Below are positions 36,214 to 46,029 of a stretch of DNA of 64,000 nucleotides, piece by piece. The position numbers were made by a program, and so were the translations under genes. Below the pieces are notes generated by a model. The model did not search any database, was not told the origin of the DNA, and worked only from the letters and a program-made list of their open reading frames with translations. Source of the stretch: Thalassolituus maritimus. GTDB taxonomy: Bacteria > Pseudomonadota > Gammaproteobacteria > Pseudomonadales > Oceanobacteraceae. The stretch spans positions 129,820 to 193,819 of the forward strand of contig NZ_FTOH01000004.1 in the NCBI RefSeq assembly GCF_900156675.1. Direction: 5' to 3'. Within the stretch, counting starts at the first letter, position 1; each line of letters starts with the position of its first letter.

Positions 36214-36668
36214 TGGAACTGATCGTATTCCTTGTTCTCCTTGGGCTGGGTTACGTTTTCGGGCGGCTTTCCGAGAGTCGCCATTACCGCTCCATCATCC
36301 AACGGGAGCAGGTACTCAGAGGGGTCTCTGTTGTACCTGTCAAAATTCCTCCCCCAGAGTATCTCAGGCACGAGTCCACTCTGGTATGTGGTAGCGTCGT
36401 AATCTCTGTCGATTACTTCAAAACCGTCGCTGCCTCTTTGCGGAATATTTTTGGCGGCCGGGTCGGCGCCTACGAAAGTCTTCTCGACCGCGCCCGGCGG
36501 GAAGCTGTTTTGCGTATGCAGGACGAAGCACGTCAACTCGGTGCAGAGACCATCTATAACGTGAAATATGAAACCTCCCGCATAGGTGAAAATGCGGCCA
36601 AAGGTCTTGGCTCAGTAGAGGTGCTTGCCTACGGAACCGCACTGATAGCCAGCACGGCCTCTAAGTAG
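36213..36668 (+). CDS. YbjQ/UPF0145-family protein with N-terminal membrane anchor
   Basis: A 151-residue paralogue of the preceding protein. It adds an N-terminal membrane helix (ELIVFLVLLGLGYVFGRLSE) and a linker. The core FGGRVGAYESLLDRARREAVLRMQDEARQLGAETIYNVKYETS matches FGGELKGYTELL and following residues of the first gene. Translation is coupled to the first gene by the shared base at 36213. The pair probably forms a soluble plus anchored complex. Confidence 0.85.
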   Translation: MELIVFLVLLGLGYVFGRLSESRHYRSIIQREQVLRGVSVVPVKIPPPEYLRHESTLVCGSVVISVDYFKTVAASLRNIFGGRVGAYESLLDRARREAVLRMQDEARQLGAETIYNVKYETSRIGENAAKGLGSVEVLAYGTALIASTASK

Positions 36669-36683
36669 CTGTGAGCCTTAAGG

Positions 36684-37529
36684 ATGAGTTTCCCAAAAGA
36701 GAACCCGCAGCTACCCGAGGGGATTAATAATCAGCACGAAAGTCCCTTCGTCGACTTCGTCATCATGGCGGGCGCTCTGCTGCTGGCAGTGGTCAGTCTT
36801 TCCTTCCTGATCGGCTGGGGAGCCGTGCGCATAGCCCCGACGGTGCCCTTTGAGTGGGAGCCAGATATTTCTCTGGCTCCATCCGGATATAGTTCAGAAG
36901 AGGATCAGAGAATTGCTGACTACCTGCAGAGTCTGACCCAGCAGTTGATCCCGCAAGAAGCTGAAATTCCCTCAGTTAAGGTGCACTGGCTACCCAATGT
37001 TGATGCCGCAAATGCCTTTGCGACTTCAGGCGGCAATATTCACGTTACCCGGGGTCTGCTTGATGCCGTCAACAGTGAGAATGGCCTGGCGATGGTGCTG
37101 GCGCACGAGTACGCCCACATTGAATTACGACACCCCGTCGTCCTTATGCTGGAGCAGATTGGCCACACATTAATCGCACTGCTCACAGGGTTTGATAACT
37201 CCTCTGCGGGAACTATTGCTCAACAGAGTGGGTTGATCAGCCTGATGGCCTTCAGTCGCGACATGGAGCGTGCGGCGGACGCAAGGGCCGTTACCCTCAT
37301 CAACAACTATTACGGACACTCCAGAGGGGCTGAGGAACTGTTTAAGCATATTCTTGAGACTGATGAGAGGGCTGACCACCAATGGGGTCTCTGGCAGTCT
37401 CATCCGGCGACCGTGGAGCGGATTGAGTTTCTGAATTCACACAAAAAAGGCGGAGATACTCATGCATCGCTCCGCCCTCTTCCTTCCTGGCTCTCAGAGT
37501 CACTGAATAGCAACTCTGAAGCCCAATAG
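36684..37529 (+). CDS. Membrane-anchored M48-family zinc metalloprotease
   Basis: A 281-residue protein with one transmembrane helix (about 28-52) and a periplasmic protease domain. H-E-Y-A-H in VLAHEYAHIELRHP is the zinc motif. A third ligand is likely in RDMERAADARAV, the usual E-x3-D of the M48 family. The substrate-side segment is ANAFATSGGNIHVTRGLL. It lies 15 bases after the second YbjQ gene and likely forms an operon with both. It resembles LoiP/BepA relatives without the TPR part. Confidence 0.88.
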   Translation: MSFPKENPQLPEGINNQHESPFVDFVIMAGALLLAVVSLSFLIGWGAVRIAPTVPFEWEPDISLAPSGYSSEEDQRIADYLQSLTQQLIPQEAEIPSVKVHWLPNVDAANAFATSGGNIHVTRGLLDAVNSENGLAMVLAHEYAHIELRHPVVLMLEQIGHTLIALLTGFDNSSAGTIAQQSGLISLMAFSRDMERAADARAVTLINNYYGHSRGAEELFKHILETDERADHQWGLWQSHPATVERIEFLNSHKKGGDTHASLRPLPSWLSESLNSNSEAQ

Positions 37530-37539
37530 CGCCCAGATT

Positions 37540-38550
<1,011 letters not shown>

Positions 38551-38773
38551 TCAAGGGGGGTGGCGTAACCCCACACAATTCCCTCCATCAAGCTGTCTAA
38601 CATGGCATTACAACAAATAACAATGCTGGCTTACATTGCCTTTCTCCTTTGAAATCAATGAGATGCCGCACCTTAAATTGAACAATGGTTCATCTGTCAA
38701 ATTCTGTTCGTTGTCGAAAATTTAGCCATGGGTCAGGATTACTCCACAAAGCAATAACCCGAAGGCCATGAAA

Positions 38774-39496
38774 ATGAGTAAACAACAAGAAATTAAGCAG
38801 AAGTCGCGCCTTGGCACGCTACTTATGCACAAAGGACTCATCACCCGTCGCCAGTTAGATGAAGCACTGGATCTTCAGAGCACAAGTAAGTTGATGCTTG
38901 GTGAGATCATGGTCGAAAAAGGCTGGATCACAGAGAAACAGCTCGATAAAGCACTGAAAGGACAATCACGCTACCGTATGGTCGCTGCTGTAGGGGCCGT
39001 CCTCCTCGGTCCTGTACAGCCATTTGTCGCCAGCGCCAATGCCTCCATAGACACGTCTATCGACGCTGAACAGTACGAAGCAAAACGTATTGCTGGCTTC
39101 GGTAATATGAAACCCATGTCCGAAGGGGATATGGCAGAAATCACGGGGCAGGGTATCAACGAAAATGTTGCCTACCTTCAGGACGTTCTCAGTGGCGACT
39201 CCGATGGTGCTGATGCGCCGGAAACTGCCACCATGACTGCTCTGCAAAGCATCTTCCCGGGCCTGAATGTGCTCACAGATTATGAGATCACCGACGTAGA
39301 GTACTATGGTGACGGCCCTTCAGTAACGCTCCACGAAGATGGCTCCATCGAAATGCAGGGACCCAAACGTATCGGCGAGATTGCATTCAAAGATGTAAAC
39401 TTCCGCGGTGCTACCGGACCCGCCATGGGAGACCTTTCTATCAAAAATCTGAGTATGTCAGAGGGTTCGACCATCACACTTCGCACCCGAAACTAA
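38774..39496 (+). CDS. MshEN-like (c-di-GMP-binding) domain fused to an exported paralogue domain
   Basis: A 240-residue protein of a type I do not recognise. Residues 12-35 (start RLGTLLMHKGLITRRQLDEA) and 41-64 (start MLGEIMVEKGWITEKQLDKA) are two 24-residue repeats with a 5-residue spacer. Each has the spaced L-G, G, I, L, L and Q of the MshEN c-di-GMP motif. A hydrophobic segment (about 70-90, ending SANA) follows, then a domain with MSEGDMAEITGQGINENVAY shared with the next two genes. Topology would place MshEN inside the cell and the rest outside. The start 38774 has GAAGG eight bases upstream; 38768 is too close to it. Confidence 0.8.
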   Translation: MSKQQEIKQKSRLGTLLMHKGLITRRQLDEALDLQSTSKLMLGEIMVEKGWITEKQLDKALKGQSRYRMVAAVGAVLLGPVQPFVASANASIDTSIDAEQYEAKRIAGFGNMKPMSEGDMAEITGQGINENVAYLQDVLSGDSDGADAPETATMTALQSIFPGLNVLTDYEITDVEYYGDGPSVTLHEDGSIEMQGPKRIGEIAFKDVNFRGATGPAMGDLSIKNLSMSEGSTITLRTRN

Positions 39497-39702
39497 GCCT
39501 CCATTCATCAGGGCGTAGAAAGACCTATAGTAATTAGACTTTTTGCGCCTTCGATTTCAACCAACCCATTAAAGTCCGGACAATTGAAGCCGCCATCCCC
39601 CCGTAATGTGAATTGAGTCACAATGACTGGGCATCCTCAGCCTCTTTGATGTTTGATAGCCAAACAGCTTCTCAGACACTAATAAAAATATCCGAGGAAC
39701 CT

Positions 39703-40236
39703 ATGGACGCTCTGTTGAATGGACTGAAAACGCTTCGAATCCCGCTAACGGCCACAGCGATTGGCCTTAGTTTAATTTCTATATCAGCTTTCGCAGAGTC
39801 CAAAAGACCCACAGACCCAGAGTCCCTGGCTAAACGCGTAGGCATGACCGCCATATACGATGAAGGGATGTCAGAGGTTGTAGCACAAGGCTTCCAGGAT
39901 GATGTCGACTACCTGATGGAAGTCGTTGAGCAAACCGGTCCGAACGACCAGGCGCCTGAAATCGCCTTAATGACCGTTCTCCAAACCGCCATCCCATTCC
40001 TTCCTGCGTTCAGTGGATATACCATTTCAGGCGTCGAATATGACGACCCGGAAGCCGAGCGGGTTATCTTCAATGCAGATGCCACGGTAACCCTTATACT
40101 GCCAGACCGTATCGGCGAGATCGCCTACAGAGACTTCAAAGCGAGAGACAGCTCCGGTGCAGCCATGGGGGACATCGTCTTTGACGAGATACGCTTGCTC
40201 GAGAACTCCACACTCAAACTGATCGGTACCGACTAA
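39703..40236 (+). CDS. Exported protein, second of three tandem paralogues
   Basis: A 177-residue protein. A signal peptide (about 1-31, ending ISAFA) is followed by a domain similar to the C-terminal part of the preceding gene. Shared stretches are GMSEVVAQGF, GPNDQAPEIALMTVLQTAIPFLPAFSGYTISGVEYDD and RIGEIAYRDFKARDSSGAAMGDI. The start at 39703 has CGAGGA upstream; an earlier in-frame ATG at 39613 lacks one and would hide the signal peptide. Family and function are unknown. Confidence 0.78.
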   Translation: MDALLNGLKTLRIPLTATAIGLSLISISAFAESKRPTDPESLAKRVGMTAIYDEGMSEVVAQGFQDDVDYLMEVVEQTGPNDQAPEIALMTVLQTAIPFLPAFSGYTISGVEYDDPEAERVIFNADATVTLILPDRIGEIAYRDFKARDSSGAAMGDIVFDEIRLLENSTLKLIGTD

Positions 40237-40428
40237 AAGACTGCCTACTGAGCCATAACTCTATAAAAGCGCAGTCTGACGGAGCGACTGCGCCACTATT
40301 CCCCTCCTCTTTTTTACTGTCCAGACAGATAGCGCCCTTCCCCTTAATCACCACGAATTACTCTGAACAAGGCAATACCTGACGTGGTCTGATAACTCCC
40401 CCAAAACCAATAAGAAGGGAGTCACCGC

Positions 40429-40950
40429 GTGAATACTTGTGGAAGAACATCAGGGCTATCAAAACTAATTCAGCTCAGTGTAATGACGGTAAGCGCCTGT
40501 GCCGCTAATGCTGGTCCTAGCATGCAGGAACTGGAGCAGCGAATCGGTCTCGCAAGCATTGGCGATGACAATATGCAGAACATCTCCGCACAGGGTATCA
40601 ATGAAGACAGTCAGTACCTGATAGACCTTGGCAATAATACCGGTCCTGACGACGAGGGCGGCCTGAAGACCTTGATGGTGCTCTTTCAGACGGGCCTTCC
40701 ACTACTTAACTTTGTTGGCGACTATGAAATCAATGGTGTCAGTTACGACGACCCTGATGGGCCCAGGAGCATCGTCAATGAAGATGGGTCGATCAGCCTG
40801 GTACTGCCTTCCAATATTGATGAAATTGCCTACCGCAACATGACGATTGGCGAAACAAACACAGATATTCTTGGCGACCTGTACTTCAGAAATATATCGA
40901 CAGTACCAGACTCCACCGTGACACTGATTCCGCGCACGCCGGAGCCGTAA
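40429..40950 (+). CDS. Exported protein, third of three tandem paralogues (GTG start)
   Basis: A 173-residue protein started by GTG at 40429 with AAGGGAG eight bases before it. The signal peptide ends SACAANA. The mature part has QELEQRIGLASIGDDNMQNISAQGINEDSQY, GPDDEGGLKTLMVLFQTGLP and NIDEIAYRNMTIGETNTDILGDLYF, which align with the two preceding genes. The recurring M-x-x-I-x-x-QGI phrase resembles the ITGQ motif of secreted or pilus-associated proteins in Acinetobacter-like bacteria. A strong terminator follows. Confidence 0.78.
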   Translation: MNTCGRTSGLSKLIQLSVMTVSACAANAGPSMQELEQRIGLASIGDDNMQNISAQGINEDSQYLIDLGNNTGPDDEGGLKTLMVLFQTGLPLLNFVGDYEINGVSYDDPDGPRSIVNEDGSISLVLPSNIDEIAYRNMTIGETNTDILGDLYFRNISTVPDSTVTLIPRTPEP

Positions 40951-40982
40951 ATCAATGGACGCTTATGCCCGCCCCAAAAAAA

Positions 40983-41010
40983 ACGGGAGCCTGAGCTCCC
41001 GTTTTTCTTT
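40983..41010. terminator. Bidirectional terminator between paralogue cluster and TRAP permease
   Basis: ACGGGAGC-ctga-GCTCCCGT is a perfect 8-bp stem, with A8 on the left and TTTTTCTTT on the right, so it can work for both converging genes. Confidence 0.92.
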
Positions 41011-41024
41011 GCCTGAGTGTTACG

Positions 41025-43151
41025 TCAGTAAGCAATCGCAAGTGGTACGAAGGCAACGATAAGAAGCGCTGTGGCCATAGTCGCCAGTGGCAACAATATC
41101 TTTTCGTTTCTGTACCAGAAGTTCTCGCCAACCACTTCTTCCTTGGATAAGCGTACCTCTTCTTCGCCGACCACCTGCCTCGTCAACAAGTGGTTCAATG
41201 CAACCGGCGGGCTGAGATAACCCAATTCGAAAGCCACCAGTGTGACCATCCAGAAGTGAACCGGATCAATACCACTTTCATAGGCAATACTCGCGATCGT
41301 GGCACTCACCAGAATCACAGCACCGTACGGGTCCATAACCATGCCGATAACAACCAGAATACCAACCAACAGAGCCATTGCCAGCCAGATAGAGCTGAAC
41401 TCAGTCGGTACCATCGCCATGACCTCGGCGCGCTCGATAACGCCACCGATACTGACCGACATCCCCATCAGCATCAGCAGGGCACCGATGTGACCTGTGG
41501 TTTCTGTGGTCGCTTCACGAATCGTTTTCTCGATGGAGTCACGACCTTGCTTAAGATCATCGTAGCTCTCTTCGAGACGGTGCCCGACGTAATCAATATT
41601 CATGTTCTCACGCTTCAGGACGTCTTTTTCCTGGTTAAGGCGCTCGTAGATCAGAATAACCAGCAGCAGTACTGGCAGAATAATTGGTGCGGAGAACTCA
41701 TCCAGGTACGCGTTAAGCAGTAGCGCGTACACAACAAGCGTAACCGCAATCAGAATTACGTATGGAATCAGTGGCTTGAGTGCTTCTTTGAACTCTGGCC
41801 ATACATTGCTATCCGGACGCTGAATCGCTACAGGCTCCTTACGTGTAAGAAGCGCATAGAAAGCGAACAGGACGGTAGTAAGGAAGAATACCTTCACCCC
41901 CCATCCGAACAACTGGTCTGTGGTCACTTCGTTGTTCAGCGCCGCAACAATAACAACCAGGAGGCATGGACGCAGTACAACACCCAAAGAGCCTGACATT
42001 GCGGTAGCCGCCAGTGCCAGCTGACGTCGCGCTCCCGCACGACGGAGCTCCATGTAGATCAGGCCGCCGACTGCAATGACGAAAATACCTGAACCACCGG
42101 TGTAAGCGGTCGGAACCGCAGCCAGAGCAACCACGGCAACCGCCAGCATCTCAGGTGGTAGCTTGAGCGGGCGGAAGATATTGAATACCTTCTGCGCCAT
42201 CTCAGTACGCTTAAGAAGCATACCGATCCACACGTACAATCCCACGTTCAGGAATAGCTGAGACAGCTCCATCATCTGGTTAAGGTAAATACCAATACCC
42301 GCCGGGTGACCCGCAAGGATAAAGTAAGTACCAGAGATCAGACACATAGTGGCATACAGAGGTATCGCTAGTTGAGCCTTGAGGAAGTTGCCCCCAGGCT
42401 CGGCATCTTTCGGAATAACGACCATCTGATACAAGGTTAATGCGAGTGGCGCTCCAAACCCAAAGATCCACAGCCAGTGGAGCACGGCATGCTCGGTACT
42501 GACCTCAATTCCTGCCGAGAAAGCAACTTCTTTAAAGCTGTATACAGAGTAAAACAGAATGGCAAAAGCAACGAATTGAGCACCCGCTGCAACGCGATAA
42601 TCCATCGCAGTTACCATAGGTCTCAGAGCGATATGGTGACGACGGAACAGAGCTGTACCACCACAGATCAGGACGAGAATTGCCAGCATAATTCGCTGGG
42701 TCGCCATACCGAGTTCACCAAAGTTGGCAACACCCAACTCAACTGAACGGAAGATTTCTACAGCCGGAGTAATCCGGTCTTTAGTCGCATTGTACTGATC
42801 GTACTTGATCTCACACTGGGTCTGAGCGGCTTCAAGTGACTTCCGCATTACTGCGGGATCTACCGGCTCTGGCGCGAACAGGTCAAACTCATCCATTGGC
42901 TGGTTATTTCGTTCTTCGACGATTCTTGCCAGCTCGGTATCAATATCCATATTGAGGTTACAGGACGGCTCAACTGGATCATGCCGAAGCATAAAGTATC
43001 CTTCCCAGACACTTTCACCCAATTGCAGTAATTGCGCATGCATCGTATGACTGGTATTCAGAATAATGACGAATACCAATACCAGGAATGCAGGAAGCGC
43101 AGCGAGCCATTCGTAAATCGTACGGTTGCCCGCACGTACGTGCTGCTCCAT
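41025..43151 (-). CDS. TRAP transporter large permease, fused Q+M type
   Basis: An inner-membrane transporter of 708 residues from the ATG at 43151, with GAGGTG six bases upstream; an in-frame GTG at 43160 lies inside that site. The first 270 residues hold one helix, a large periplasmic loop with two Cys (about 60-140) and further helices, taking the place of a DctQ small subunit. The rest is DctM-like with about 12 helices, including PTAYTGGSGIFVIAVGG and, near the end, FELGYLSPPVALNHLLT, the DctM substrate-side signature. It uses an ion gradient and a binding protein. The substrate is unknown. Confidence 0.85.
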   Translation of the reverse strand: MEQHVRAGNRTIYEWLAALPAFLVLVFVIILNTSHTMHAQLLQLGESVWEGYFMLRHDPVEPSCNLNMDIDTELARIVEERNNQPMDEFDLFAPEPVDPAVMRKSLEAAQTQCEIKYDQYNATKDRITPAVEIFRSVELGVANFGELGMATQRIMLAILVLICGGTALFRRHHIALRPMVTAMDYRVAAGAQFVAFAILFYSVYSFKEVAFSAGIEVSTEHAVLHWLWIFGFGAPLALTLYQMVVIPKDAEPGGNFLKAQLAIPLYATMCLISGTYFILAGHPAGIGIYLNQMMELSQLFLNVGLYVWIGMLLKRTEMAQKVFNIFRPLKLPPEMLAVAVVALAAVPTAYTGGSGIFVIAVGGLIYMELRRAGARRQLALAATAMSGSLGVVLRPCLLVVIVAALNNEVTTDQLFGWGVKVFFLTTVLFAFYALLTRKEPVAIQRPDSNVWPEFKEALKPLIPYVILIAVTLVVYALLLNAYLDEFSAPIILPVLLLVILIYERLNQEKDVLKRENMNIDYVGHRLEESYDDLKQGRDSIEKTIREATTETTGHIGALLMLMGMSVSIGGVIERAEVMAMVPTEFSSIWLAMALLVGILVVIGMVMDPYGAVILVSATIASIAYESGIDPVHFWMVTLVAFELGYLSPPVALNHLLTRQVVGEEEVRLSKEEVVGENFWYRNEKILLPLATMATALLIVAFVPLAIAY

Positions 43152-43176
43152 GAAAAACACCTCTTATATTATAAAA

Positions 43177-43202
43177 GAACCGAAGCCGGACGGCTTCGGT
43201 TC
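43177..43202 (-). terminator. Strong intercistronic hairpin / attenuator in the TRAP operon
   Basis: GAACCGAAGCCG-ga-CGGCTTCGGTTC is a perfect 12-bp stem. Read on the minus strand it is followed by TTTTATAATATAAG. It lies between the binding-protein gene and the permease gene, and would lower permease mRNA relative to the binding protein. Confidence 0.7.
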
Positions 43203-43263
43203 ATCCCCCAATGTCCGCTTCCCGGAGGCAAGTGCCTGGGAAGACAAGACGTGTTACTTGGTC

Positions 43264-44253
43264 TTACTCAAGATTTTCTACACACTCCGCTGCAGAGCCA
43301 TCCGCCTTACAACGCAGGTTTTTAAGAAGGCGCAACATTTTGCCATCGTAGACGCCTTCATCACGCAGTGTGATACGCACCTGACGCAGCATTTCGTTAT
43401 ATTCTTTTTGCTGCGCTTCAGGCAGGTCTAACCAATAATGGTCTTCAATTTCGTCTGTGTGTTGTTTGATACTCTTGATCGCGCGATCGAAGAGACTGGC
43501 AACGAACTCACGGGACTTCTGCGTATATTCATCGCTGAACTGCTCACGGTGGAAAACCAGCTGGAAGTCCAGATAAGCGAGGTTATATCGCAGAATCGCG
43601 CCGTTTTCGCCGAGGCCTTTGTACATTTCCAAAGGCTTGTAAGCGATTGCTGGGGCGTAGGCGATATCTACACTGCCGTTGTTGAACTTACCAGAGAAGT
43701 TCGCTGAGTTTGACGGAACAACCGCAGCACCCACGTGATTTACCATTTTGATTGATGGTGCATCATAGTCGAGGGTCGCAATTTTCTTGCCCGACATCTC
43801 TTCTACGGTATCAATGCTTCTGTCATTAACGAACAAGTACACTGCACCTGCAGGAATAACACCGCCTACCGCGTAGCGTTCCGTCTGCATGAACTTAGCC
43901 GCATTCGGAGCTGCTGTCGTCATGACGACCTGGCGCATGATTTCATCAGTTGGTACCGCACCAATCGCCTCAATGGTAGACGCGAACTTACTGAAAGGGC
44001 GCGCACGAGCCCCCGTCATTACAACACCGTCGCACTGCTCTGCTTTAAAATCATCAGAGGCAATTTTCTCATCGGTGTAAGCGTGAAGCTTGATTTCAAA
44101 GCCTTCCGCGAGTGCAAACTCACGGTAGTCTTTCATCAGACCAAACATCGGGCCACTGTTACCCAGTGGGTCATAGATGCACAGGTCACGTTGTTCTACA
44201 GCGCTCGCAAAAGGCGCCAGGGTCATCGCAGCGATGGCCAATAATTTACGCAT
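43264..44253 (-). CDS. TRAP-type periplasmic solute-binding protein
   Basis: A 329-residue periplasmic protein with signal peptide ending FASAV (about residue 19). The mature start QRDLCIYDPLGNSGPMFGLM and the central ATLDYDAPSIKMVNHVGAAVV fit the putative solute-binding/AdeT-like group related to DctP. Segments GSVDIAYAPAIAYKP and LAYLDFQLVFHREQ match the ligand-domain hinge. It lies 9 bases downstream of the lipoprotein gene and 113 upstream of the permease, and is thus the P component of this system. Confidence 0.82.
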   Translation of the reverse strand: MRKLLAIAAMTLAPFASAVEQRDLCIYDPLGNSGPMFGLMKDYREFALAEGFEIKLHAYTDEKIASDDFKAEQCDGVVMTGARARPFSKFASTIEAIGAVPTDEIMRQVVMTTAAPNAAKFMQTERYAVGGVIPAGAVYLFVNDRSIDTVEEMSGKKIATLDYDAPSIKMVNHVGAAVVPSNSANFSGKFNNGSVDIAYAPAIAYKPLEMYKGLGENGAILRYNLAYLDFQLVFHREQFSDEYTQKSREFVASLFDRAIKSIKQHTDEIEDHYWLDLPEAQQKEYNEMLRQVRITLRDEGVYDGKMLRLLKNLRCKADGSAAECVENLE

Positions 44254-44262
44254 ATCCAGTCC

Positions 44263-45276
44263 TTAATCTAACAGGTCGTCAATATCCATCACGGGAGCAG
44301 CACTTTCGTCCACATCATCCCAGAAAGTACCGAATTCACCGACCGGCGTACGCGAGCCAGTAGCATCAGTCCACATACGGTCAGAGACCGCACGGATCTG
44401 ACGACTTGCTACAACATCAAGCAGTCGGTAATCGCGATGGCTAGGGTTAGTTTTAAGTGAGGCTGCGTGACGACGGATAGCTTCCTTCACACGATCCGTG
44501 TGACCACCACCATCAGCAACAAGAATTTCTACGGCATGGGCCAGACGAACACCATTTTCGGTAGCTGTACGAGACGCAGTCTCCAGCTCGACCCAAGGAT
44601 CAGATGCACTTTCATCAGAGCTGTCTGGCATCAGGATTTTAAGGCCTGCTGATGCTGCAGCAGGGACGCCCCAGTATTCTTCATTATCCAGACACTGGAG
44701 GCCACGAACGGCTTTCATCGCAATGTCTTTAGGCACATTAACAACACTCTGTGCTTTCAGGTCGTTCAGTACAGACTGAAGGCCCGCGAGGTTGCCAAGT
44801 GTCCAGTAAACTCCCTCGTCATGGTTCAGACGTGGGCACTTCTCACCTGGCTCACCAAACTCATCAACCATATGTTGATAGGCGCGATACTGGCGGGTCG
44901 CTGCGATAGCGTACTGACGTTTTTCACGTACGCGCGCATCTTTTGCTTCATTAATGTTCTGGTTTTTAAACGCACGAATGTAAGCAAGGCTTTCTTCGAC
45001 CGCGGCTTCTTCCGCACATGCGCCCGCCATCATGTTCATCATGAGATTGGCCAGGTCATCGGTCGAAGTAACACGGGTGAATGCGTTAATGAGAGGCTGA
45101 AGGCCCTGAGTAGTGGAACAGGCAACACCTACGTCATCGATAGTCATTGTGTATGGCGTTACATGACGATCGGTAAGGTCATAAACAACCCACCCCATTT
45201 GCATGTAAATAATGCTACAGCCAGACAGCGTGAACAGGGTCATTGCTGTAATTAGAACGCGAGAGAGAAACGACAT
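44263..45276 (-). CDS. TatT-like TRAP-associated lipoprotein
   Basis: A 337-residue lipoprotein with lipobox LSGC near residue 20. The mature part is almost wholly helical with repeated hairpins and conserved Cys and Trp, like the TPR-type TatT lipoprotein (Treponema pallidum Tp0956), which binds its TRAP binding protein. Position directly upstream of the solute-binding gene and fused permease supports this. Motifs alone are weak. An unrelated helical lipoprotein is the alternative. Confidence 0.65.
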   Translation of the reverse strand: MSFLSRVLITAMTLFTLSGCSIIYMQMGWVVYDLTDRHVTPYTMTIDDVGVACSTTQGLQPLINAFTRVTSTDDLANLMMNMMAGACAEEAAVEESLAYIRAFKNQNINEAKDARVREKRQYAIAATRQYRAYQHMVDEFGEPGEKCPRLNHDEGVYWTLGNLAGLQSVLNDLKAQSVVNVPKDIAMKAVRGLQCLDNEEYWGVPAAASAGLKILMPDSSDESASDPWVELETASRTATENGVRLAHAVEILVADGGGHTDRVKEAIRRHAASLKTNPSHRDYRLLDVVASRQIRAVSDRMWTDATGSRTPVGEFGTFWDDVDESAAPVMDIDDLLD

Positions 45277-46029
45277 GACGCCCCCATCAGAATCAATGTT
45301 GTTGTTATTATTCTCCGGGTATTAAGAACCCGGAAGGTTCGTAGCCCAGAGAATATCTGGTTTACGCTACGAATACCAATGTAAACCAACCAAATTGCCT
45401 TCCCGACGTAAGCTATTGGAAAAGTTGCGCCTCAGAAAGGTTAATTGGTGCCAAGCGGCTTTCGGGCCCCTACCCACTTCTGTGACATTTTTTTACAGAA
45501 AATCGCCATGAAAAAACTTGCCCGAACCAGTCCGGCGATAAAAACCGGTCAAAATTAGTCATTTATCGCCACCCCATAAGGTTGTAAAGTGCCATTTACA
45601 TGGATTAACAACCCCACTAAATGGCATAGTTGCACTTTACCGGAGACATGATTACATACAAAGATAAACAAGTGTCTATAATTGATCACCCACTGCAAGC
45701 AATGCGGACAAAGTCACACCCTTACACTCGGTAGTTGCAAATCCTGATCAGGTCGTCATATTGATAAGACAGACGACAGGATTGGAGGGAGTCTCTCTGA
45801 ACGATCTCCTGATGCGGCTGACCAGTTCAGCCGCAGTACACAGTAAGATCACTGACTGCATACCGCAGACGCTGGGTTCAGGCCGCATCGTCACTCCCTC
45901 TACCGCTCTTCAAATACCCCCCTCGGAAGACATACGTACCACCCCTGAAATGGTTGAGCACTTACGCTTTGCCTGCGGGTTTCTGTACCTCTGTGCTCCG
46001 CTCTATGACGCAATCAGGAGACTGACTCT
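45277..46029. other. Long divergent intergenic region between TRAP operon and phoH2
   Basis: No convincing gene. An interrupted inverted repeat has arms GTAAAGTGCCATTTA (45584-45598) and TAAATGGC plus GCACTTTAC (45618-45625, 45632-45640), the second arm split by a 6-base insertion. It would fold into a large hairpin or serve as an operator. AT-rich promoter-like DNA lies near 45670. An open frame over 45761-46084 overlaps the phoH2 start in another frame and looks accidental. Confidence 0.5.
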
